Below, one piece after another: positions 26,462 through 36,100 of a stretch of 64,000 bases of DNA (positions within the stretch are counted from its first letter, which is position 1; the number at the start of each line of letters is the position of its first letter). The notes under the pieces were generated by a model. It was not told the DNA's origin and did no database searches. It saw nothing but the letters and a program-made list of their open reading frames with translations. A program made the position numbers and the translations under genes. The DNA comes from Camarhynchus parvulus. Its lineage: Eukaryota; Chordata; Aves; Passeriformes; Thraupidae. The stretch is from the NCBI RefSeq assembly GCF_901933205.1, contig NC_044600.1, positions 12,438,501 through 12,502,500 of the forward strand. The letters run 5' to 3'.

Positions 26462-26652
26462 TCACATTAACTTGCACTGACGTCCCAATGCAGAAGGATC
26501 AGGTTCAAAATCAGTGGGATATGCTGGGGTGTGCCATCCATACATAAGCATCACAGAGGTACACACAAAGAAGGCAATCACATACACATTAATTTCAAAT
26601 ATTTCAATCCTTCTACTGCCAAAATAGAGTGCCAGAGCGGCAAACATATAAG
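26462..26652 (-). CDS. Candidate terminal coding exon, small membrane protein of unknown identity
   Basis: The minus strand encodes a 61-residue stretch starting MFAALALYFGSRR and ending with a TGA stop. Residues 15-35 or so (IEIFEINVYVIAFFVCTSVM) form a plausible membrane helix with a basic RR just before it. A hydrophobic segment precedes the RR (MFAALALYFG), and a polar, proline-rich tail follows (HTPAYPTDFEPDPS). The last four residues, CKLM, resemble a CaaX prenylation box, though a lysine at a1 is not ideal. An AG at 26653-26654 (CCTCAG) could be the splice acceptor, giving an exon start at 26652 and two extra bases plus Tyr ahead of the Met. The pyrimidine tract there is poor. A stop codon lies eight codons upstream in the same frame, so either the acceptor is used or translation starts at the Met. 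The amino-acid composition looks far more like a real protein than any other frame in the window, but I do not recognise the family. It could be a real exon, a decayed gene copy or a chance frame. Confidence 0.35.
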
Positions 26653-26889
26653 CTGAGGTTTTCAGTCACAATCTGGTTTCTTTGTGCCTTTACTATAGGA
26701 AACAGGCTACAGCAGCTGGTGTAACCCCATAGGCAGCAGGTTTACCTAGTTCTGCTTTGGGTAGAGCTGACACGTTTGGCTTTCCCTCATTCCTTATATT
26801 TTACCCGTCACATTTCCCCAGCCAAACGTGCCCCACTCGCTCGTGTTGACAGTGACCCCGCAGAGACTCCCAGCTTGGCTGGAGCCGCG

Positions 26890-26940
26890 ATGAACTTTCT
26901 GCTTCTCCTCACTGGGTGTGCCCGGTCCTGCTGGGGATAA
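26890..26940 (+). other. Short signal-peptide-like open frame in the CpG island
   Basis: A 16-codon frame in a good initiation context (GCCGCGATGA) encodes MNFLLLLTGCARSCWG and then a stop. The leucine-rich start resembles the core of a signal peptide. It is too short to call a gene. It could be an upstream ORF or the start of a plus-strand first exon spliced before the stop, for which no convincing donor is visible. Confidence 0.12.
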
Positions 26941-27137
26941 AACGGCGCATTCAGCTGCTGCTCACCACAAGGAATAAATAAAGCCAGGAAGGAACTGGAG
27001 GCAGGCGGGAGAGACGTCGGTAGCGGTGACGTCCGCGCTGTTTGGCCCCGCTCGGGGCTGGCCCAGCGCCCGCCGCTCCCCGCGCGTTCCCGGCGCATCA
27101 GCCCCGGACGGGCCCAGCGGGGCCGCGCTCCGGCCCT

Positions 27138-27450
27138 GCCCGGGGACACGGGGCAGCCCCCGCCTCCCCGCCCGGGGACACAGCCCCTCGCCTCCTGCCC
27201 GGGGCAGGGGCAGCCCCCCGCCATCCCTGCCCGGGGGGACACGGGGCAGCCCCCCGCCATCCCTGCCCGGGGACAGGGACCCGGGCCTGCACAAACTTAC
27301 ATCTGCGGATGTCTGCGGGGGAAGGGCACTCCTCTGCCGGGGGACACGGGGCAGCCCCTCGCCATCCCTGCCCGGGGACACGGGGCAGCCCCTCGCCATC
27401 CCTGCCCGGGGGGACACGGGGCAGCCCCCCCCCCTGCCCGGGGGACACGG
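27138..27450. repeat. GC-rich minisatellite, 32-36 bp unit
   Basis: The unit is GCCCGGGG(GG)ACACGGGGCAGCCCC followed by (T/C)CGCCATCCCT. Successive GCCCGGGG/GCCGGGGG starts lie at 27138, 27170, 27197, 27229, 27265, 27336, 27370, 27404 and 27436, a spacing of 27-36 bp except for one 71-bp gap. That gap (27278-27335) is unique sequence and contains the minus-strand splice donor. Copies at 27336-27436 are nearly identical, suggesting recent expansion. Unit lengths are not multiples of three, so open frames through it on several frames reflect lack of stops in GC-rich DNA rather than coding selection. The plus strand has many runs of four or more G and should form G-quadruplexes. Confidence 0.88.
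27295..27301 (-). promoter_or_regulatory. Strong splice-donor motif, candidate end of exon 1
   Basis: Read on the minus strand, the sequence is CCGCAGAT|GTAAGTTTGTG, with the GTAAGT intron start at 27300-27295. It ends an open frame in phase 1 (last complete codons encode PADIRR). The acceptor at 26653 needs exactly that phase, and the join would create a serine codon. The upstream frame stays open to an ATG at 27529 and would add 76 mostly minisatellite-encoded Pro/Gly/Arg-rich residues. Alternatively exon 1 is noncoding. A GTAAGT hexamer is expected by chance every few kilobases, so this remains an inference. Confidence 0.3.
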
Positions 27451-28250
27451 GCTGCTGGGGGGCCTCCCTCCTGGGGAGCCCCCCGCCGCTGCTGGCCTGA
27501 GAAGCAGCTGTGCCACTGTGGTGCCTCATCGCTGCTGTGCCACCAGCTAATCCCGATCTGTGGAACCCAGAGGATTTTCTTTTTCCTTTCCTTTTTTTTT
27601 CTTTTTAAGAGGAAAAAACCCAGGAGAGAGTTTCCCAGAGCCAGGCTAGCAAGCCAGCACCATAGTCCTGAATTAGCACCACTGGAGCAGAGCAATTCCC
27701 AGTATCAGCTGGGAAAGGGCAGGAGCAAGTGAGCGAAGCAGGCATAGGGGAACGTTTAATAGAGAGCCTATCTAAATAAGCGCCATGTGCTGCTGCCAGG
27801 AGCCCAGCTGTCAGCAGCACCTTTCACCTGAGCCCGCGCCTCCCGAGCCAGCTGGAGGAGGATGTGTGTGTAGGCAGCTCCCGATGCCATTCAGGGAGCC
27901 GAGCTCCATGAGCTGCTGCCTCCCACCAAGCGCTCAGTGGCCGGGTGGCAACAAAGGATGGGGCTGAGGGGGAAGGGCGCTGGTGACAGGGATCTGCGGC
28001 GGCTTTCATGTACACTGCTTCACCTCTGAGCCACCCGAGGTGTCACCTGAGGTAAGGCACAGTGAACACTGAGCTCAGCTTACCGGCCACAGGTGCTTTT
28101 GATAGCTCAAGGCTGCCCATGCTCGGCCCAGCTCGCCCTTTACGGGCACAGCCAGAGGTTCCTCACATTGCTGGGGCACAGCCCAGCAGCGAAGGCGCAG
28201 AGCAGACAGCCACGAAACCACCCTCGTGAGGCACGTCTGTCTCATCTCTT

Positions 28251-30713
28251 TGAAGCTGGACAGATTTCAGAATGACTCAATAAAAGTTACAATTAACAGT
28301 ATTGAAAAAGATACTTTAAGGAAGGCAATTTGAGATAATTCAGCCTGAGACCATACTAGCCTTCCCTGGGGAAAAAAACCGAAATCACTATGGAGGAAAA
28401 TGAACATATTTAAAACACTGCAAAAGTGTTTTGCCACACAAATTGAGGAAGGAATTGATCACTAATACCTGGATTCACAACCTGATTTTCTATTTGAAAA
28501 TTTCTAGATTTCATGATGTCCTTAAACAAGTGCCTAACTGATTCAGTATTCTAGTTTGCATTCCAAAAAAACCCACAAAACAAGATACCATGTGAAACAA
28601 CTTATGTTTATATGTTCTTCCATGGCTTAAAAAAAATCTGGCACACAGTTTTCTATGACATTGTTCAAAGCAGTGTTTTATATAATCGCTGTATTTCAAA
28701 GGCAAACGAAACTGAAAACTTGATAAGAAAATGAGAAGTGGAATGTTTAACTTCAAAGAGAAATAAAACCTCACTTCCTACTTCTGCCCCACTGTTCTAC
28801 ATTGCAATTAAATGTGAAGTTTCATACACAGTGCTGTGATTTATCACTAGTCAGAATGTAGAAGCTAGCTTCTGCTTTAATAAATACTGCCCAGCCTGTG
28901 ATGCCCAACTGTGAATATATTTTACATACACACTCAAGAAAAAGACACGAATGAAACTTCAAGAAGGTAAGGACCAGGCATTAAGAAACAGCAGGTTAAA
29001 ACAGCCCAAGGCTTCCATCAAACTTCCATTTTTTGGTTAATTTCTTAAAGTGCTAAGCCAAAGAATGAAAGTACAACTCCAAGGCTAGAGCAAAGGAATC
29101 AGTAGGGAAAACCACATCAGTAATCAACAATATAGAAACTATTCTATGGGGTTAAATTACTGTTTTCAGGAATCAACATCCTATATGCTCCTCTGTTTTG
29201 AGTTACTGGAAATTAAACCACAAACAACCAAAAAAACCTGACATCAGAAAAATCATCTTTTTTGTCCCTGCTGCCCAAGCCCCACCAAGGACCAGAGGGA
29301 AGCAGGATGGTGCTCAGAGAGCTCAGCTAAAGCCCTGGGCTCACCAGGGTCTGTTACCCTCGCAGTGGGAATCCCAGGGTGGAGCGAGTGGGAGCAGGAG
29401 CCCAGCTGGGAGCTGGATTTCCTGACTGCTCCAGCGCCTTTCATCCAGGGCTTGTGGCAACTCCACAATTAAGAGCTTAATGCACGTAAGATATACTTTG
29501 CAAGCAAAACATTATTCATTAACAAATCTGATTAAACTGCTAATGCAGTGAGCGCTAGCACAAGTTCAGAAAGACAAATAGTCTCAGTGGTGCAGTGTTT
29601 GTGAGGAACATTACCTGTAAATGGATTTTAACTATTTAAATTGGCTTCTGTTCAGGAACTATGAAAAGACACAATGTAGCACAGAACACTTCATTTAGCT
29701 TACTGGGCTTAATGTGAGGAGGGAAAAACCTAAAGAATAAGGTTTCTGACTTCAGAACACTAATATGTGTAATTCTGCAAAGATATCTGTGTCATAATCC
29801 TGGACTAAAAAAAAAGCAAACCCAAATAAAAATAATAAATAAATAAATTCCCCCAGCAGCACTTCACCGATTATTAAAGATTTGTTGGTGAATGGTTTCT
29901 TACTGTGTGTAGAACATTTAAAACCCATTCCATATAGACTAAATCATGTTCAAATCCTGGATTCCACAAATGTACACTGTGCTTTGCTGCTGCACTAGTA
30001 AAACTCTTCAGCTTTCATCCCTTTATAAGCCTTCTGATATTTCAGATCATGGAGGCAAGTTGTTACAGGAGAATTTTAGCTTTTATCTTTTTAGTAAAGG
30101 TATATTTTCATCATTTTGGCAGAACTAAAAAAAGTTCCCACTGGCCACGACAGACATCTGATGGCTTTCCATCCTTTCTCACACCTGTTTTCCCCCAGTT
30201 TTTTTCAGAAGCCTGATATCAAATCCTGTAAGGAAGTATCTCAGGCTGATACATGCAAATAAGCTGTAATAGTTACTCCTGTTGATTGTGCTCCTGCTAA
30301 AGACAGGTCCATTGTGAGGCTTTCAGAAGAAGCTGCCCCACTGCAGGCAGACACCGAGCCCGTATGTGCAGCTGCGGGGAGCGCTGGGCGAGTGTGGCAG
30401 CCCGAGGTGAGGGATGGCTCGGAAGGATTCCCGGCGCTGCCTTCCTTTGATCCCTCTCTTAGAGGTGGTAGGTGCACGGCTTTGACCTACTGAACTGAGC
30501 TATGCTAATGTGGCCACAACACTGCAGTAATTATTTAATCGTAAGACCCAGAGCTCCAATTGCTTCCGTACAATAGCAGCCTACCAAAATGCGTATTCCT
30601 GTGTAACCTGAAAAATGAATAGTTTAAAAAACTCTAGGTGGTTTTTTTTACTCTTCTGATTGATCTTTTATTTCATTCTCTAAAACTCAAGATAAGCCTC
30701 AACTCAAAAGATC
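28251..30713. other. AT-rich unique sequence
   Basis: No gene is supported. A low-complexity (AAAT/AAT)n tract is at 29824-29848. The frame at 29198-29425 overlaps an opposing frame at 29253-29468, and neither shows a domain. Confidence 0.5.
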
Positions 30714-30762
30714 TGAGACCAATAGGAGTTTTGAGTAAATCAGAGCTATAAGATTTGGCCCA
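30714..30762. mobile_element. Half of a hairpin (MITE-like) element
   Basis: 'GAGACCAATAGGAGTTTTGA' is followed by a run ending GATTTGGCCCA. This corresponds to one arm and one terminus (the -TTTGGCCC end) of the amniote palindromic element family. The other arm is not detectable. Confidence 0.4.
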
Positions 30763-31230
30763 CGGTTTCTAGAACTACTCCTGCAGCCTGAGAAACATTG
30801 CTAGTCAAATCCCCCAGTGATAACAAGCTGTGTACACACACTGTTTACAGTGGCCTGATATAAACTTTACATTATAAACTCAGCACCTTTTCCTCTTATA
30901 GCAGCCTGTTTCATATGTTCAAATCTTGTTTGATGGCAGTCACAAAACCAAGCAGTTTGCAATTTCTGAAACATCCAGGGAGATAGAAATCAAATGGTGC
31001 TCAAGCTAGTTAATTAAAACATTTCAGAATCTTTCACCTGCGGAGTCAAGCTGTTTTGTTAAGAGAAGAATTGAGAGACTAACAGAGCAGGTGCTGCCGC
31101 AAGCACAGATTGCCAGAGAAAATCACTTTATAGAAGCCCATCAGAAGTAGTCTGACTACAGGATCTAATAGAGAGGGCAGTGTATGCTCATTGCTTCTCA
31201 TTACCTGATTGTGAAATCTTTAGTTTAAGA

Positions 31231-31287
31231 GAGCTCTTATTGAAGTCAATGGGGATTTTCCCAGAGTCAGACTGCAGGATTGGGACC
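31231..31287. mobile_element. Half of a hairpin (MITE-like) element
   Basis: 'CTCTTATTGAAGTCAATGGG' carries the almost intact central core of the family, followed by an arm running to GACTGCAGGATTGGGACC, a typical terminus. The left arm before the core is decayed. A further core-like segment, AATGAAGTCAATGATG, lies at about 31731-31746. Confidence 0.55.
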
Positions 31288-31483
31288 ACACTGTGCCATT
31301 ATGGTAGATATCACAAAGACCAGGCTGCCTGTATTAGAGTTTTCAATGGCAGCATCTGATCTGAAGCCAAATGAATTTAATAGAACACTTTCCATTGATT
31401 TCTTTGCAGATCAGTCCAGGGGAAGAGTCACCCAATAGCTGAAATAGTAGAATGAAGCATCCTTGAAGTTGTTTAACAGGTTG

Positions 31484-31486
<3 letters not shown>

Positions 31487-31526
<40 letters not shown>
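31487..31526. repeat. (AT)20 microsatellite
   Basis: Twenty uninterrupted AT units. A pure repeat of this length is likely to vary in length between individuals. It produces a spurious minus-strand frame with an alternating Tyr-Ile run. Confidence 0.97.
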
Positions 31527-31530
<4 letters not shown>

Positions 31531-33490
31531 CCCTCAAGTTAAAAAATAGAACAGTTATTAAGGACTATGAAATGATAGTGCAGAAAGGAAAAACACCTAA
31601 GCTGCAATCAACTGGAATGATGTGCATCCTGCTTGGTATTTCAGGGCATCATTTATTGATTTTTAATGGAAAAGAATGTTAAAAGGTCAGAAGCAAACAT
31701 CTGCACACCACTGCACATCTGAACAGTACCAATGAAGTCAATGATGCTTGATCCATTTGTGCAGAAAGACTAAGGCCAATGCTTACAACACCAAACGTCC
31801 AAGACCTGTCCTGCTGGGAGGTCTCTTGAGCCCTGGCTCTGGAGGACTCCCTTGAAATCATTGCCAGTGTATGCAAGCAAGAGTATTTGCCTCAAGCAGC
31901 AATTTGCAGGACACAAACCTTAATCTGTGTGATCTTTGGGGCAGAGGGGGTAATGTATCTGCATTTATATGGATCCCCCAGTCCTACCTAGGATGGTAGG
32001 TAACAGCATAAAAGCACAGTGCTTCTTTCCAGAAAAACTAAGAGAAGGGAAACTAGAGGATATTTTAAAGGACTTTTCTGAAAACATTTACTTCAGGAAG
32101 AAACCTTCCCAAACCCTTGTATTCCTACTAGGCTTTTAAAATGCAATCCCACCTTCCTACTCATCCCAATAAAAGCTATAACCAAAATAAGGCATTTTTA
32201 CTGAGTTGAACATTGTTTCTCCCAGTGAACTAATCCCCTTCTGGAAGTTCATCTTTGCTAGGACAGATGTGTTACCTCTTTTCCATTGGTGCAGCTTTGT
32301 GTTAGCAGTTACCTTTGTGTTGCCTCAGAAGACAAGAACATGGACTTTACAGGGGCTAGAAAAGAGAGATATTCAGAAAGAACAAGTGGCAGAAAGATGG
32401 ATGTGCAGTAATGAAGCGTCTTTTTTCAACTTATCTCTGTTTACTCCCGTGAATGAGCCCAAACCAGTAGTGTTCTCCTAGTCTCAACTGTACTGCTTGA
32501 TATACATGTGTGAATCAAAGCAGATGAAACTATAATTTACAAGAGCTGCCTTCAAACATATAGGACTTTTTTTCTTAAAAATATCAAGAAAAAATGATTC
32601 TATTGTAATACATAGTCTGTGTTTGCAAATGCACTATTGTTTGTTATGTGTTAACTTCCCAGGGTTCCTAGCATGCATTACTGCCATGAACCAGCCCTCT
32701 CAAATGAGCACACCAGTCAAGATGAGATTGTAAAGATGAATTTCTTTCTTTTTCAGAGGTAATCTGTCCTTCTGGTGTTCCCTCCCCCTCTTAGATGTTC
32801 TTTCTGAGAAGTAAAGAGCCTTTTAAGCAGTTGCTTCCTTTCCATCCCTGTTCTTTTCTAAAAGGCAATGTCTCAGTTATAGAAGACTTGAGGAAGGGTA
32901 CTGAACTGGAGTCAAACTTGAGATTCCCCATGCATCTACTTCTTCACTTGCCAAACTACTGCAATACTGAATCGTCTTCCAGGCTAAATTCATTACATGG
33001 AAGTCCTTTTATGAAAAGTGGCACATATTATTATGGTATCAATGTCTGATACCATTTTAGGACAAGTCTTAGAGCAAGATTTCTCTTCTCTCCTGAATGG
33101 AGAATGAGTACATATAACTAAATATAGTAAATATAACTAACTAGGTGCATTTTCCTCAGGAAGCAAACCTAGACTTTCAACACCAAAATCCCTAATCATC
33201 ACTATCTCATATGAGAGGACCAAAAAATCACTATGAGGTGGATGATAAGCCATAGCAGACTGAAGCCTCTGTGCACATATAACTGGGACAAAGAACCATA
33301 CCAGTCAGGATTACACATGCGTGCATAATTATCTGTTACCCAGCAATTATGTGGAGAAAGCACTGCCCATCTAGATCTGCAACAGCTACTGTGCACACAC
33401 ACAAAGCATCTACATGCTGCCTTATTGAGGAACAGGAATGAAACAACTTTTTTTTTTTAAAAAAAATCACCAAAGAGGACAAAAAAAGCA
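31527..33490. other. Unique sequence, no supported gene
   Basis: Frames at 32206-32481 and 32795-33049 (plus) show no recognisable domain. A T8/A8 tract lies near 33450-33466. Nothing else stands out. Confidence 0.5.
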
Positions 33491-33640
33491 TATGTTAAGG
33501 TATGATTGACAGCCGCCATAATGGACTGTCATGTCAAAAGAACTGCCTTGCTAATTCTCTTACATAATGAGCTAGATGCTAGGCTCTCCTTGCAAGTTTG
33601 ATTGTGCACCCTTCCATCAATCTTACCGACATCTTGGCAT
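33491..33640. promoter_or_regulatory. Candidate conserved enhancer with PBX/MEIS-type sites
   Basis: Within 35 bp there is a perfect PBX-MEIS composite site TGATTGACAG (33503-33512), a YY1-like GCCGCCAT (33512-33519), the palindrome CCATAATGG (33516-33524), and two adjacent TGTCA-type MEIS/TGIF half sites, TGTCATGTCA (33527-33536). TAAT-type homeodomain cores follow. The clustering resembles developmental enhancers that are conserved across vertebrates. Conservation cannot be judged from one sequence. Confidence 0.35.
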
Positions 33641-34058
33641 CTAAAATACAGCAAAACCACTTAAAAAGGGCTCTTTAAACAGGAAAGAGGAGGGATGTCT
33701 CTGTGTATTAAACGTGATGTGGAGGTTGCTATGGTAAATTTGAACATGAGAACATTGCAGTGCAAAATTCCATACTGGTGGCTAGAGCTGAAGCTAGCCA
33801 TGCCTCCAGGTTCTTTAGGAATACTTGGATTGCATTATTCAATCAGTTGAAAAAATATGGTTCTGGAGCCACTTGCATGATAAGGATAAAGAAAAGTGCC
33901 TTTGTCTAATACTTTTCTTTGTGTGTGTCTGCAGATCCCCAGAGTATTGATGAGGAGTATCCAAAATAGGTTGTAGTATGTTCTCTCTGCAGCTTTCAAA
34001 TATGGGGTTCCATCCCCCAGACTCCTTCAGTAACTAGGACTGGAAATATACATGCATT

Positions 34059-34080
34059 TCTCTCTCTCTTTTTTTTTTTT
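34059..34080. repeat. Pyrimidine tract (TC)n(T)n
   Basis: A short TCTCTCTCTC run continues directly into 12 T residues. It is simple low-complexity sequence. Confidence 0.9.
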
Positions 34081-34129
34081 CACTTCGTCTGGTTGTCACA
34101 GTTACATAATGCTGCCAGTTGTAATCGCA

Positions 34130-34200
34130 GCTCAGTGGTGTTGTTAGGCAACTCCGTTAGCTTTAGTTATTGAATTGAAAATTGCCATATAGGTGTCGAC
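34130..34200. promoter_or_regulatory. Candidate regulatory cluster with RFX-like X-box
   Basis: GTTGTTAGGCAAC (34140-34152) is two inverted half sites in the arrangement of an RFX X-box, with the GGCAAC half intact. About 30 bp on is CCATATAGG (34185-34193), one base short of a CArG box, overlapping AGGTGTCG, which resembles a T-box half site. These are motif matches by eye only. Confidence 0.25.
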
Positions 34201-35947
34201 TATCTGCCCTGCAGTTCTGGTGATTATAGCTTTAACTATTGGCACTTCCCTCATTACCAGTTCTCTGAGTTCCCATTTTGCTTGCCAGATTTATAATCCA
34301 CAGAGCCCCCTGAGCTGTGAACTGCTCCCACCCAAGCAATTGAAGATTAATTGCCAGCTCTGCTCCAGGGCCCTGTAGCAGAGGGGGACTGAACTGCTCA
34401 TCAGAGTGAAGTTTAGTGTATAAACATTTACTGGGATTTACTGTTCTCGGGGTTATTTCATGTTTCCCCTTTAGAAGAAATTCTATGAGAAACCTACTGA
34501 TTTCTCAGCTCCATAGTTACATTTCTTAAAACACTTTTTTTTGTTTCTACTCATCTTTATTGCAAAAGTACCAAAATAAGTAACACACTGCAAGCTCACT
34601 GATATCTCCACCGTGGCCCATAGCACACAGGAGCTGCCACCATTATGCCTACTTTATCCAGTGCCTTTGGAGTTTATTATTATTTATGCTGTTCTATTTC
34701 TCTATTTTTTCCTATATTTTTTCTTGCTGACACTTTGAAGTTCTAAACATCAGTTTAGCCTATGGTCCCTTTGTCCTTTTGGTCAAGAAGCATTCCCCTC
34801 CACAAAGTATCATTTTTTGCATGCACGATTCCATTGTTCTCCCTTTGCAAAAATCAAACTGTCTGGCAGACAAGTCCTGGGCTGACTGAGCACAAATGCT
34901 GATCTGACTATTCTGTATGATCCTCACAACTGAAGTTATTTTCAACCCCCTCAAACTTCCCTCTTTCCAGCACTTGGCTGGTTTCAACTTGCAGGGATTT
35001 TGTGCAATTCCAAACAACATTAGAGCCTTCTCTGTGCTTTTGTTTAAACACATTTAACAGGATTCTTGACTTTCTTCAACTCAAAAATATTCTCCTAAGG
35101 CACCTCCCCTCCCATGGCTCAAGAAATCAACCCCGTTCTTTGTACAGCATCTCTGACAACAACAGCACCAATTCTGACTCACCCAGCCAACCTCTACAAT
35201 TTTCACAGTCAAAAATACCAGCCACAAAGAAACAGATTTCATACCTGAAATATCATTTCTCAAGCTCTGTCAGTACAACACTTCTTTAGCTGGGATTTCT
35301 TACTCATCTCATGCTCCCATGTCTCCTCATTGTAGTTCCAGGCTCCCCCAGTGCTCTGGATTCTTTCCAGCCCCCCAGTGCTCCTTCTTATTCAGCCTTT
35401 CCTCTCACCTCTTTCCCAGCAGCACCCAGGAAGCCTCAAAAGCTTTGTGTCCCTGCAGGACCCTCCCTTATTTGGACAGCTGTTGCCAAATTACTGCTTT
35501 AACTGATCAATTATTAGAATTGCACCAAGATATTTAAAAGCTTGTAGCTGTAGCTTTTAAATTCATGGGGTTAGAGGTGACTTTCTGAAAGCATGAACAG
35601 ATATGGGGAAGTTACCAAGTCTGTTTTATTAATTTTAAATTTCATTGCTGTCCCTTATTTTTTAAAAAATTCCAATGAACATTCCCCCAGTATTTCTGTG
35701 TGTATTTTTCAAAGCTCTATGTCTGTTCTGGCCACATGTTCGTTCAGTTTGCTTATGAACACCTTGGCAACAAATTCATCCTCTGGATTCCTGAATCCTG
35801 GTCCTATGTACAAGTCTTGGCCATTTGCACATATCAGTTTAATATGAGTGAGATATTTGCACAGGCACTGGAAGTGAAATTTGGGGTGGGAAGAATATTT
35901 ATGTGATAAAAGCATGTGTTACAGACTCTGATTTCTGTTCAGCTTCT
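34201..35947. other. Unique sequence, no supported gene
   Basis: Mixed AT-rich and C-rich unique DNA. Frames at 35002-35289 and 35593-35847 (plus) and 34760-35053 (minus) have no domain and are not flanked by convincing splice sites. Confidence 0.5.
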
Positions 35948-36100
35948 GATTTCTACCTCTCACAGGCCTTCTTGGTGATCTTGGATACTGCTTTACTCCT
36001 TTATGACTCAACTTCCTAGCTGTAAAATAGTGAGGATAATGTTTGGAATGACTGGTGCTCGTGAGGTTGTAGGGAAAAAGCCACTAGACAGGAAAGTAAA
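35948..36100 (+). mobile_element. MIR-like core-SINE relic, sense
   Basis: 'TTGGTGATCTTGGATACTGC' corresponds to the MIR 'tgtgaccttgggcaagt' block. 'TGACTCAACTTCCTAGCTGT' with AAAATAGTGAGGATAATG corresponds to 'ctcagtttcctcatctgtaaaatggggataat', and GCTCGTGAGGTTGTAGGGA to 'catagggttgttgtgagga'. The order and spacing are right. Divergence is high, as expected for an element older than the bird-mammal split. The tRNA-derived head is not preserved. Confidence 0.6.

Larger units (their letters stand above)
26880..28250. promoter_or_regulatory. CpG island, possible promoter
   Basis: GC content and CpG density rise sharply against the AT-rich surroundings, with CpGs frequent from the GAGCCGCGATG near 26883 through the minisatellite and on past 28200. 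A TGACGTCC CRE-like site is at 27027-27034, and GAGACGTCGG is just before it. In birds, such islands usually mark promoters. The only gene-like signals nearby are the minus-strand donor at 27295-27300 and the exon at 26462-26652, so a minus-strand (or bidirectional) promoter is the simplest reading. The island could also be inflated by the minisatellite. Confidence 0.6.

Noticed and set aside
26962..27695. Several 130-184 codon frames on both strands through the GC-rich region
   Set aside because: They are open because the minisatellite is almost free of A/T and so of stop codons. Unit lengths are not multiples of three, and the translations are Pro/Gly/Arg/Ala repeats in every frame.
31343..31537. 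Minus-strand frame with a Tyr-Ile repeat
   Set aside because: It is a translation of the (AT)20 microsatellite.
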